In this document: piece after piece, positions 41,917 to 50,000 of the stretch | How positions within the stretch are numbered: the stretch's first letter is position 1 | Layout: each line of letters opens with the position of its first letter | Origin: Siphonodentalium dalli | Taxonomy: Eukaryota; Mollusca; Scaphopoda; Gadilida; Siphonodentaliidae | NCBI GenBank assembly: GCA_032622095.1 | Contig: CP136061.1 | Span: 42,477,797 to 42,541,796 of the forward strand | Direction: 5' to 3' | Length of the DNA: 64,000 nt | The notes under the pieces: generated by a model | The model's database searches: none | The model's input: the letters and a program-made list of their open reading frames with translations, nothing else | What the model was told of the DNA's origin: nothing | Made by a program: the position numbers and the translations under genes

Positions 41917-42271
41917 AGTAGTAATGGTGGGCACTATGGCCCAGTACCCCCCAGACATGGGCACTATGGCCCAGTACCCCCCAGACATGGGCACTATGGC
42001 CCAGTACCCCCCCAGACATGGGCACTATGGCCCAGTACCCCCCCAGACATGGGCACTATGGCCCATGGGCCATAGTGCCCATGTCTGGGGGGGTACTGGG
42101 CCATAGTGCCCATGTCTGGGGGGGTACTGGGCCATAGTGCCCATGTCTGGGGGGGTACTGGGCCATAGTGCCCATGTCTGGGGGGTACTGGGCCATAGTT
42201 CCCAGCCTGAGGATAGATGTTCCTGTCATTGATGTGACATTTCTGATCGAAAAAATGAAAATGGACTTAGA
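41917..42271 (+). repeat. Polinton left terminal inverted repeat
   Basis: The outer 12 bp (AGTAGTAATGGT) are followed by about five direct copies of a 30-bp unit (GGGCACTATGGCCCAGTACC plus 10 bases). A centre of symmetry lies at 42065/42066 (GGCCCATGGGCC), then come about five copies in reverse. The terminal repeat is thus itself a palindrome of about 270 bp. The inner 60-70 bp are unique (CCTGAGGATAGATGTTCC). Small differences in C-run length separate the units. Confidence 0.92.
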
Positions 42272-42351
42272 ATTATTTTTTTTCAAAAGGAAAATCTCAC
42301 TTTGGAAAATATCAATTAGCAATCAAGAGTTTTTCTTTTCGAATATTTGGT

Positions 42352-42367
42352 GGCCCTGAAAAGGGCC
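42352..42367 (-). terminator. Histone-type 3' stem-loop of the OTU-like gene
   Basis: On the minus strand, 20 nt after the stop, AAAACGG leads into GGCCCTTTTCAGGGCC and then ACCA. A 6-bp stem with a TTTC loop and these flanks is the signature of metazoan replication-dependent histone mRNA ends. A purine-rich stretch (GAAAAGAAAAAC) about 10 nt further could be the U7-pairing downstream element. Confidence 0.75.
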
Positions 42368-42386
42368 GTTTTATTTTTGTTATAGT

Positions 42387-42851
42387 TTAGAATCCGCCAC
42401 ATTGAACTTCTTTGTTCGCCAAAACTTCAATTGATTTGTCTCCTCGCCTCATCCATATTTCGCATTCACAATAATGCTCGTGGCAAACGTGTGGGATCCA
42501 CACTAGAGTTATTGATGACTTGAATCTTGGTGTTGATTTGTAGCCGCCTTTGGTAGCATCAAACATGACGATAGGTCGCTGTATAACAGTCGCCGCTAAT
42601 TCAACCATCAATCTTGATTCAGCCAAAAGTGGTGTGCGCCGTAAATCTTGTGCCGACGCACCAAGTTCGTCACTCTCTGCGTAGTACAGGTCAACTGCCG
42701 CATCTCTCAGAACCATCCATCCATCGGTCGTCCCGTAAACCCCGAGGCTGAGTGCCCTCCAAAACAGCGATATTTCTTCACCGTACACTGCTTTACAGTA
42801 TACCCCACCGGCCATTATCTCGTCAAGATCTGTTATGTTTACAGCAGTCAT
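42387..42851 (-). CDS. OTU-like protein, probable pseudoprotease (Polinton cargo)
   Basis: 154 residues from the ATG at 42851 (AAGATGACT context). An upstream in-frame ATG at 42926 adds 25 residues, but these are encoded by the duplicated promoter block and are probably leader. The pattern resembles an OTU-family deubiquitinase: SLFWRALSLGVYG aligns with the DGNCLFRALS block, then LRDAAVDLY, then ELAATVIQRPIVMF, and finally HEHYCECE where the catalytic His-aromatic lies. The usual nucleophile Cys is a Ser (residue 28) and the preceding Asp-Gly is Glu-Glu, so hydrolase activity is doubtful. It may bind ubiquitin or act as a decoy. The OTU assignment is from motif memory and is moderate. It is transcribed divergently from the gene at 43754 and ends in a histone-type stem-loop. 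Confidence 0.62.
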   Translation of the reverse strand: MTAVNITDLDEIMAGGVYCKAVYGEEISLFWRALSLGVYGTTDGWMVLRDAAVDLYYAESDELGASAQDLRRTPLLAESRLMVELAATVIQRPIVMFDATKGGYKSTPRFKSSITLVWIPHVCHEHYCECEIWMRRGDKSIEVLANKEVQCGGF

Positions 42852-42883
42852 CTTTGAATGTAGAATAAGTCTGAAGATCCGTC

Positions 42884-43717
42884 TTGAACATATATCACGA
42901 TTGCGCGGGCGGTAGAGAAAGCACATAATACTTTGACGTTAAAATGACAAATGCTCCCTGACGTTGTGTTTCTTTTCAGTGCATTATCTGTTAGTTTCAC
43001 CATTTCGATATGATGTAGATTAAATTCATGATAGTATATGCAATTAATTAAGATATTTTAACATATGAATTCATCTTCGTTCATAAACGATGACCAAGTA
43101 AAGTTATCAATTGTAATGATGAAGAAAAATGTTCAGTATGTTTTCTTGTGTTCAGTTTTATGTATAAAATATGTACATTTCCAAAAACAAAAACTAGAAA
43201 AACATTCCATATTTACCTAACGAGGTAATAAATATATCAATCATGTGTACCAAATAATAGATAATGATCTAACGAAATTAAAAACATTTGTTTGATCGCT
43301 ATGCAATAATGATCAAGAAAAATATGAATGCTGATCCGTCTCTGAAAAAACACAACGCCAGGAAACATTTGTCAATTTTAACGTCAATGCGACATGTGAT
43401 TTCATTGACGCCCGTGTAACAATCTTGTGTTCAGTTTTATGTATAAAATATGTACAATTCCAAAAACAAAAACTAGAAAAACATTCCATATTTGCCTAAC
43501 GAGGTAATAAATATATCAATCATGTGTGCCAAATAATAGATAATGATCTAACGAAATTAAAAACATTTGTTTGATCGCTATGCAATAATGATCAAGAAAA
43601 ATATGATTGCTGATCCGTCTCTGAAAAAACACAACGCCAGGAAACATTTGTCAATTTTAACGTCAATGCGACATGTGATTTCATTGACGCCCGTGTCAAA
43701 TGTATAAAAATATTTTC
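42884..43717. promoter_or_regulatory. Bidirectional promoter block, copy 1 (834 bp)
   Basis: It lies between divergent genes. It is repeated with the same length and almost no change at 44774-45607. A TATA box (TATAAAAATA) at 43703-43712 faces the + gene. A conserved 38-bp element with TGACGTTAAAA occurs at 42934-42971 and, inverted, at 43349-43386 and 43628-43665. This makes the block partly symmetrical. The + side contains a 279-bp tandem duplication (43145-43423 and 43424-43699). TGACGT is a CRE/ATF-like core, which is only a suggestion. Confidence 0.75.
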
Positions 43718-43753
43718 GAATTTGATCAACGTTACATTGCATTGCTATCAAAG

Positions 43754-44242
43754 ATGGATCCGTTAACAGAATTTCTTCAGAGTGAGATATACAGTAATCC
43801 TGTTGTACAGAATACATATGCGGCACCACAGTCAACAGGCCAAGCTAATACGACAATGACTATAGGTGGAGATACACTCATTTTAAAAGCGATTTTAGAT
43901 GAACTGAGATGTCTTCGCAGGGATATTGACGTGAAAACACAAGTAACGCATCAAGAAGTAAAAGTGAATCTTCGTTTCGTTGCAGAAGAGATAGATATAC
44001 CAATCAGGGTTCATGATGTTCAGAGATCGAAAGAACAGAAACAGATCAAAAAAGAAAAAATATTATCGGCGAAAGAAAAAGAACCTAAAAGTATCATGAA
44101 GCCTTCTACTGAGACAAAAGTCAGATTTCGTCTTCCTTGTAAAGAATCTAAAGATACAGAGAAAAGTGATGAATTCGCAAAAGCTATTGGTTCTCATGGG
44201 AAAGATATGTCAAGATATAAGAAAAACACAAAACGATGTTAA
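43754..44242 (+). CDS. Polinton accessory protein, unknown, basic C-terminal half
   Basis: 162 residues from the ATG at 43754 (AAAGATGGA context). An in-frame ATG at 43700 overlaps the TATA box and is very unlikely to be used. The N-terminal 50 residues are Q/T/N-rich. The middle (ILDELRCLRRDID) may form a short helix or coiled coil. The last 70 residues are rich in Lys/Glu (KEQKQIKKEKILSAKEKE) with a basic end. I recognise no domain. It shares its promoter with the OTU-like gene and ends 22 nt before a histone-type stem-loop. It has no similarity to the corresponding gene of the second cassette at 45633. Confidence 0.7.
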   Translation: MDPLTEFLQSEIYSNPVVQNTYAAPQSTGQANTTMTIGGDTLILKAILDELRCLRRDIDVKTQVTHQEVKVNLRFVAEEIDIPIRVHDVQRSKEQKQIKKEKILSAKEKEPKSIMKPSTETKVRFRLPCKESKDTEKSDEFAKAIGSHGKDMSRYKKNTKRC

Positions 44243-44264
44243 AGTCAGATGATAATTTTAAAAC

Positions 44265-44280
44265 GGCCCTTTTCAGGGCC
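44265..44280 (+). terminator. Histone-type 3' stem-loop of the 43754 gene
   Basis: GGCCCTTTTCAGGGCC preceded by AAAAC and followed by ACACACA. The 90 bp from here to 44355 align with 46003-46093, so the whole 3' end is shared between the two cassettes. Confidence 0.75.
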
Positions 44281-44349
44281 ACACACATTTCCCAAAAGGT
44301 TACTCTTTCATTGCTGAAAAAATCAAAAACACGATTGTTCAATTTATAT

Positions 44350-44355
44350 TTTATT
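44350..44355 (-). terminator. Possible poly(A) signal, minus strand
   Basis: AATAAA on the minus strand, in a position equivalent to the one at 46088. It lies beyond the stem-loops of the minus-strand gene at 44549 and could serve as a back-up signal. Confidence 0.45.
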
Positions 44356-44491
44356 CAACAACAAATATTTGCAAGTATATTTTGTTTTAAATTATTCGTG
44401 GCGTGATTTTTTCAAAACAAAACATAGGGTACAAAGAACATTATTAGTTATTAAGCAATGCTAAAAGTTTTTCTTTTTGAAAAAATTGGTT

Positions 44492-44507
44492 GGTCCTGAA
44501 AAGGACC
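44492..44507 (-). terminator. Second histone-type stem-loop, with compensatory base pair
   Basis: On the minus strand it reads GGTCCTTTTCAGGACC. Relative to the other loops, the third stem base changed C to T and its partner G to A, so pairing is kept. Purine-rich CAAAAAGAAAAAC follows about 13 nt downstream, a candidate downstream element. Confidence 0.72.
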
Positions 44508-44519
44508 GTTTTTGTTTTT

Positions 44520-44535
44520 GGCCCTGAAAAGGGCC
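44520..44535 (-). terminator. First histone-type stem-loop of the 44549 gene
   Basis: On the minus strand AAAACGGCCCTTTTCAGGGC plus CA lies 13 nt after the stop codon. It is followed after 12 nt by the variant loop at 44492, so this gene has two in tandem. Confidence 0.75.
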
Positions 44536-44548
44536 GTTTTGTATGGCA

Positions 44549-44737
44549 TCAAAGTTCACGCCACGATTTTCTTTTGAGACTTTTGCTTTTGTTCCAACGC
44601 TGTTGTTTTTTGCATATTTGCATAACCAGTTTTGCACTGGCGGTTACTTCTTTTGCGTGTCCGGTCCGCATTATCTGGGGTGTTAGCCCTATCGTTCCTC
44701 TTAGTATAGACATCAACGGTTCGGGGATTTCGGACAT
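44549..44737 (-). CDS. Small Polinton accessory protein, unknown (62 aa)
   Basis: I chose the ATG at 44737 because it lies in the same CATTCAAAGATG context as the start of the OTU-like gene at 42851, just outside the shared promoter block. A longer 86-codon frame from 44816 (44556-44816) reads out of the promoter in another frame and is probably a leader frame. The protein begins MSEIPEPLMSILRG and ends in a basic tail (KSKSLKRKSW). No domain recognised. It occupies the slot that the OTU-like gene holds in the first cassette. Confidence 0.55.
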   Translation of the reverse strand: MSEIPEPLMSILRGTIGLTPQIMRTGHAKEVTASAKLVMQICKKQQRWNKSKSLKRKSWREL

Positions 44738-44773
44738 CTTTGAATGCAGAATAAAAATTGTTCACGGCCGTGT

Positions 44774-45607
44774 TTGAACATATATCACGATTGCGCGGGC
44801 GGTAGAGAAAGCACATAATACTTTGACGTTAAAATGACAAATGCTCCCTGACGTTGTGTTTCTTTTCAGTGCATTATCTGTTAGTTTCACCATTTCGATA
44901 TGATGTAGATTAAATTCATGATAGTATATGCAATTAATTAAGATATTTTAACATATGAATTCATCTTCGTTCATAAACGATGACCAAGTAAAGTTATCAA
45001 TTGTAATGATGAAGAAAAATGTTCAGTATGTTTTCTTGTGTTCAGTTTTATGTATAAAATATGTACATTTCCAAAAACAAAAACTAGAAAAACATTCCAT
45101 ATTTGCCTAACGAGGTAATAAATATATCAATCATGTGTACCAAATAATAGATAATGATCTAACGAAATTAAAAACATTTGTTTGATCGCTATGCAATAAT
45201 GATCAAGAAAAATATGAATGCTGATCCGTCTCTGAAAAAACACAACGCCAGGAAACATTTGTCAATTTTAACGTCAATGCGACATGTGATTTCATTGACG
45301 CCCGTGTAACAATCTTGTGTTCAGTTTTATGTATAAAATATGTACAATTCCAAAAACAAAAACTAGAAAAACATTCCATATTTGCCTAACGAGGTAATAA
45401 ATATATCAATCATGTGTGCCAAATAATAGATAATGATCTAACGAAATTAAAAACATTTGTTTGATCGCTATGCAATAATGATCAAGAAAAATATGATTGC
45501 TGATCCGTCTCTGAAAAAACACAACGCCAGGAAACATTTGTCAATTTTAACGTCAATGCGACATGTGATTTCATTGACGCCCGTGTCAAATGTATAAAAA
45601 TATTTTC
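44774..45607. promoter_or_regulatory. Bidirectional promoter block, copy 2 (834 bp)
   Basis: Near-identical to 42884-43717 (offset 1,890 bp). I noticed one base difference by eye (TTTACC versus TTTGCC near 45102). The + TATA box lies at 45593-45602, 31 bp before the ATG at 45633. It includes the same internal 279-bp duplication and the inverted TGACGTTAAAA elements. Confidence 0.75.
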
Positions 45608-45632
45608 ACTTTTTCAGTGAACTTCATTCATC

Positions 45633-45983
45633 ATGCCGTCTCTAAAGAAATTTTTCAAGAAGCTATGGAGGAAGAGAGATTCGTCAGAGGAGACGAAAAT
45701 CAGAACCTATAGGAAATGGCAGGATTCTCCTGAACAAAAGGTGGTGCAGAAACAGATGTTAACAGATTTTCTGGCTCGGCGACGACCATCGGCTGAAGTA
45801 TGTGATCAAGAACCAAGCAATCTTGATCTCGGGGAGATCTTGTCACAGATCTCGAAGAAAGATCTGTGCAATGCAGCAATTGACAGCTTCGCTCAGGCTG
45901 CTGCGGCGCACAGATCAAATCCTACTTGGTCTGTGACAATTAACCCCAACGGGATATATCCTGATTTGGCAGAATTTTTATGA
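45633..45983 (+). CDS. Polinton accessory protein with basic amphipathic N-terminus, unknown
   Basis: 116 residues. The first 15 (MPSLKKFFKKLWRKR) form a strongly basic amphipathic helix on inspection, which could contact membranes or nucleic acid. The middle is charged (EETKIRTYRKWQDSPEQ). The C-terminal third (AAIDSFAQAAAAHRSNPTW) is more neutral. No family recognised. It is driven by the second copy of the bidirectional promoter and followed 19 nt later by a histone-type stem-loop. The coding sequence is unrelated to the gene in the same position of cassette 1. Confidence 0.68.
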   Translation: MPSLKKFFKKLWRKRDSSEETKIRTYRKWQDSPEQKVVQKQMLTDFLARRRPSAEVCDQEPSNLDLGEILSQISKKDLCNAAIDSFAQAAAAHRSNPTWSVTINPNGIYPDLAEFL

Positions 45984-46002
45984 ATTCTGTAAAAGAAAAA
46001 AC

Positions 46003-46018
46003 GGCCCTTTTCAGGGCC
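46003..46018 (+). terminator. Histone-type 3' stem-loop of the 45633 gene
   Basis: AAAAACGGCCCTTTTCAGGG plus CC, then ACCCACA. The 3' flank ACCCA matches the metazoan histone consensus exactly as I know it. It is the closest match in the window. Confidence 0.8.
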
Positions 46019-46087
46019 ACCCACATTCCCCAAAAGGTTACTCTTTCATAGCTGAAAAAAACAAAACACGATTGTTCAATTCATAAT

Positions 46088-46093
46088 TTTATT
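46088..46093 (-). terminator. Poly(A) signal of the zinc-knuckle gene
   Basis: AATAAA on the minus strand, 16 nt after the stop codon at 46109. In contrast with the cargo genes, this gene appears to use ordinary polyadenylation. Confidence 0.6.
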
Positions 46094-46108
46094 CACACAA
46101 CATAATTT

Positions 46109-46711
46109 TCAAATGTTTGTATCGATTCGTTTATCTGTTTTTGGAATGTAGAATGGTCTCAGCTTCTTTTTCTTGGAAGTTTTCTTGGAATTTTCAAAAT
46201 CTGGATTTTTATCTTCAGATTTGTTCTGTGAATCATTCGTAGGATCAACAGGTCGGGGTTGTTTGAAAACATCTGATGTTGTAGACATCTCTTCAGTTTT
46301 GATATCTGCATTTTGTTCTTGTATTGTTACTGCTTGTAGACATTTTTGTATAGTTTTCACATTTTTTTTGTCGCCGAAATCTGTTTTACAATGGAAGGAC
46401 CAATGGGATTCTTGTCCGCATTTGTAACAGTAACCATATGGCGGTTTCCAATTTTTATCAGCTTTGTTTTTCTCTTGTTTCTCTTGCCATTGCATTTTGT
46501 TACAAAGTTTAAACAAATTGGCAGAGATCTGTCTCATTTCGACAAGATTATCTTGAATTTTTCTAGTCTGTGGCTGTGTAGATTTTTTTGAATCTTCTTT
46601 ATGTAGCTCAATATAGCTCTCTTCAATAACTGCAGGCCTTGGTCTTTTTCTAACAATATCTTCTTCGCTGGAGGCGTCGTCTGAAACAGGTCTTTTAATT
46701 CTCTTAAACAT
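46109..46711 (-). CDS. CCHC zinc-knuckle protein sharing its N-terminus with the polymerase
   Basis: 200 residues from the ATG at 46711 (AAAAATGTTT context). A further in-frame ATG at 46807 lies upstream of the TATA box and is rejected. Residues 1-32 (FKRIKRPVSDDASSEE onward) are identical to the start of the polymerase, because both are encoded by the arms of one palindrome. A single C-x2-C-x4-H-x4-C knuckle (CYKCGQESHWSFHC) lies near residue 92, as in retroviral nucleocapsids and other single-strand nucleic-acid binders. The C-terminal part is charged and lysine-rich (KKTSKKKKLRPF). Role inferred: nucleic-acid binding that accompanies replication or packaging. Confidence 0.78.
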   Translation of the reverse strand: MFKRIKRPVSDDASSEEDIVRKRPRPAVIEESYIELHKEDSKKSTQPQTRKIQDNLVEMRQISANLFKLCNKMQWQEKQEKNKADKNWKPPYGYCYKCGQESHWSFHCKTDFGDKKNVKTIQKCLQAVTIQEQNADIKTEEMSTTSDVFKQPRPVDPTNDSQNKSEDKNPDFENSKKTSKKKKLRPFYIPKTDKRIDTNI

Positions 46712-47010
46712 TTTTGTCTTGAGTTTTGTCAGCAAAAAATATTGCGACTGGCTTCTTCGGAGTTGAAGTGTAAAGTGTAGAATTACATCTGCTTTTATAG
46801 CTTTCATCGCGAATGCTATAAAAAGCTATAAAAGCAGATGTAATTCTACACTTTACACTTCAACTCCGAAGAAGCCAGTCGCAATATTTTTTGCTGACAA
46901 AACTCAAGACAAAAATGTTTAAGAGAATTAAAAGACCTGTTTCAGACGACGCCTCCAGCGAAGAAGATATTGTTAGAAAAAGACCAAGGCCTGCAGTTAT
47001 TGAAGAGAGC
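46616..47010. promoter_or_regulatory. Palindromic divergent promoter plus shared coding starts (185-bp arms)
   Basis: The arms 46616-46800 and 46826-47010 are perfectly complementary by eye, with a 25-bp spacer. Each arm carries a TATA box (TATAAAAG: minus 46792-46799, plus 46827-46834), a leader, an ATG (46711 and 46915, equidistant from 46813) and the first 32 codons. Expression of the two genes should be balanced, and the DNA could extrude a cruciform. Confidence 0.85.
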
Positions 47011-50000
47011 GATATGGAAACTGATAAGGTAGAAAGTGAAGAGAGCTATATGGAAACTGATGAGGCAGAAAGTGAAGAGAGCTATATGGAAACTGATAGG
47101 GCAGAAAGTTCTAGTGATGGGCAGATTGGACGCGGTCGAAGACAGAATAGAGAAATTGGTGGGAAGAGAAAGAGAAGTCTGGCTAGAGAGCGTGTTGTGT
47201 TCAATCCAACAAAATATTTCAAAATGGAGCTGAACTCGGAGAAATTTTCCAGAAAATTTAAATCAGCATCACGACAATTTGGTGTGAAATTCGAGAAATT
47301 TACAGATCCAATCGAAAACATTCCAGAGATATTTGAGAAGTTGACAGAAGAATTGAAACAGAAATGTTCAGCAAATGAGAAGACAAGAATCAGAGTTACG
47401 ATAAATCATCCAGGACTTGATATGAGCATTTTCATTCCATTCACAAAAGCCAGTGAATTGAATGGTGGGACACTCATGGATAATATTCAAAATGTGGTTC
47501 AATCAAATGCAGCCTTTACAATTCATGACGGTGCACTCAATTTCGAAATCTTCGTTACAGATATTCCGGAAGGTGGTACACGACACTCACTACATTATGG
47601 ACCATTTGCAGACAAGAACAAGTTGACAAAAGTAAAAAGAAGTATTGTCCGGATTGAAAATGCTGATGATGTTATGTGTATGGCAAGATCTATTGTCGTC
47701 GGAATGTGTAAGGCAGATAGTGATGGATCTGCGTGCTGGTCAAAGATATGGAAAAGAATAAGACAATCAATATACACAGCACAAACAGATGCAGCAAAAA
47801 ATCTACTCAACCGTGCTGGCATTCCACACGATACAGTTTGCAGTATCAATGAGTTCCACAAGATTCAAGAAATATTGTATCCAGAATATGTTGTGAAAAT
47901 TCACAATGAATTTGCTGGCGCTGGATTTCTATTTGAACCTGCAGAAATGTGTTCGGATAGCAAATGTGTACACATCTACTACAACAACAATCACTTCGAC
48001 ACCATAACATCAATCAAAGGATTTCTAGGCACCAGCTACTACTGCGAATTCTGCGACATTGGATTCCATATGCGTGGCGATCATCGATGCAGATTTGTTT
48101 GTGCATGCTGGTCATTGACACAGTGTAATTTCACAAATTGGGTGAAGTGTAGAACGTGTCAACGATCATTCAGAAGTAAATCATGTTTCGACAACCATTT
48201 GAAGACGGAAGGAAAACAGAAAAGAAAAATATGTGATTTGGTTCAACTATGCAACAATTGTGATGAAGAAATTCTCATCAATAAATCAAGCAGACATATA
48301 TGTGCGGGGTTGAAGAAATGCAAACATTGCAAAGAAATCGTTGAAGCAGATCACAGGTGCTACATTCCAAAATATGAATCACCGGAAAAGAAACCTGCAA
48401 AGATTCCATATGTATTCTTTGACTTTGAATGCAGACAAGACACAGGGGTTCATATTCCAAACTTCTGTGTTGCACATACCGCTTGTGGAGATTGCATGTG
48501 CAAACCAATCGAAGAAAAATGTGAAACATGCGGACCGGATTCCAGAGAATTTGTATTCAAGGGTGACAACGTTTTAACAGACTTCACAAACTGGTTATTC
48601 CACCAAGATCACAAAGGATGTGTTGCAATAGCACATAATGCTCAGGGATACGATGCACAGTTTCTACTTCAAACACTCATACAAAGTGGAATTCATAAAC
48701 CAGAACTGATCATGAATGGAAACAAGATTCTCAGTTTAAAATGCAACAGCGTGAAAGTTATTGATTCTCTGAGTTTTCTGATGATGCCGCTTTCAAAGTT
48801 TCCACAAACTTTTCAGCTGAATGAGATGGCGAAAGGACACTTTCCACATTGGGCGAATTCACCAAAGTTTCAAAATTACATTGGACATTACTTGGCTTCT
48901 GATTACTACAAACCAGACATGATGAGCGTGGAAAATCGAGAGAAATTCTTTGAATGGTACAATGAGAAAATAGAAAATTACGTGATATTCAACTTCCAAG
49001 AAGAGATGGAGAAGTACTGCAAATCAGACGTGGATATTCTTCGCCGTGGATGTGGAAAATTCAGGAAATACATATTGGAAACAGAACAGATTGACCCGTT
49101 CATTGAGTCAATAACATTGGCGCAAGTTTGCAATTTGGCATGGAGGAAGAATTCAATGCCAGAGAAAACAATTGGAATCATTCCAGATGGTGGATACCCA
49201 TGTGCTAAAAACTATTCCATGAAAGCGATACGTTGGCTTCAACATATATCATTGTCACGTATGATAACAATCAAGCATGCTTTGAATGGAGGAGAAATCA
49301 AGATTGGTGGACACTACGTCGATGGATATGAGGAAGCCACAAGAACAGTTTTTGAGATGAATGGATGTCTGTTTCATGGATGTCCAAAATGTTACAACAA
49401 CAGACAATACAAGAATCCCTATACGATGCTCACCATGGAAGAATTATATACAAGAACCCAACAGAAGAAAGATGAACTGGAAAGTCTTGGTTACAGAGTT
49501 GAATCAATTTGGGAGCATCAGATCGACGAAAGAATGAAATCGGATGTGAAATTCAAACAACAAATGGAATCTTTCTACAAACATCGAGACCCCATTTTGC
49601 CAAGAGAAGCATTGTTTGGTGGACGTACAAATGCCATCAAATTGTACGAGGAAATTGATCAAGATTCCACAAAAGAAATCAAGTTCATCGATGTGTGTTC
49701 GTTGTATCCATTTTGCAACAAATATAAATTCTACCCTGTTGGACATCCAGAAATTTTGAGCCAAGAGCAGATCGATCAAGAACACATTAGAGACTATGCG
49801 GGGCTTGTTAAATGTACAATTTTACCACCATCGAAATTGTATATTCCAGTTCTACCGATTCATTGTAACAAGAAAATGGTTTTTACTCTGTGTAACACTT
49901 GTGCCATCAATGAGAACGAGGCATGTAACCATTCAGAAGAAGATCGAGCTATAACCGGAGTGTGGACCACGCCAGAATTATTCAAAGCAATGGATGTTGG

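Noticed and set aside
43700-43753. Upstream start for the 43754 gene
   Set aside because: The ATG at 43700 is fused to the TATA box, so it should lie upstream of the transcription start.
44556-44816. 86-codon minus-strand frame sharing 14 residues with the extended OTU-like frame
   Set aside because: The shared part comes from the duplicated promoter block. The start context at 44737 matches that of the OTU-like gene, so the 62-codon frame is preferred.
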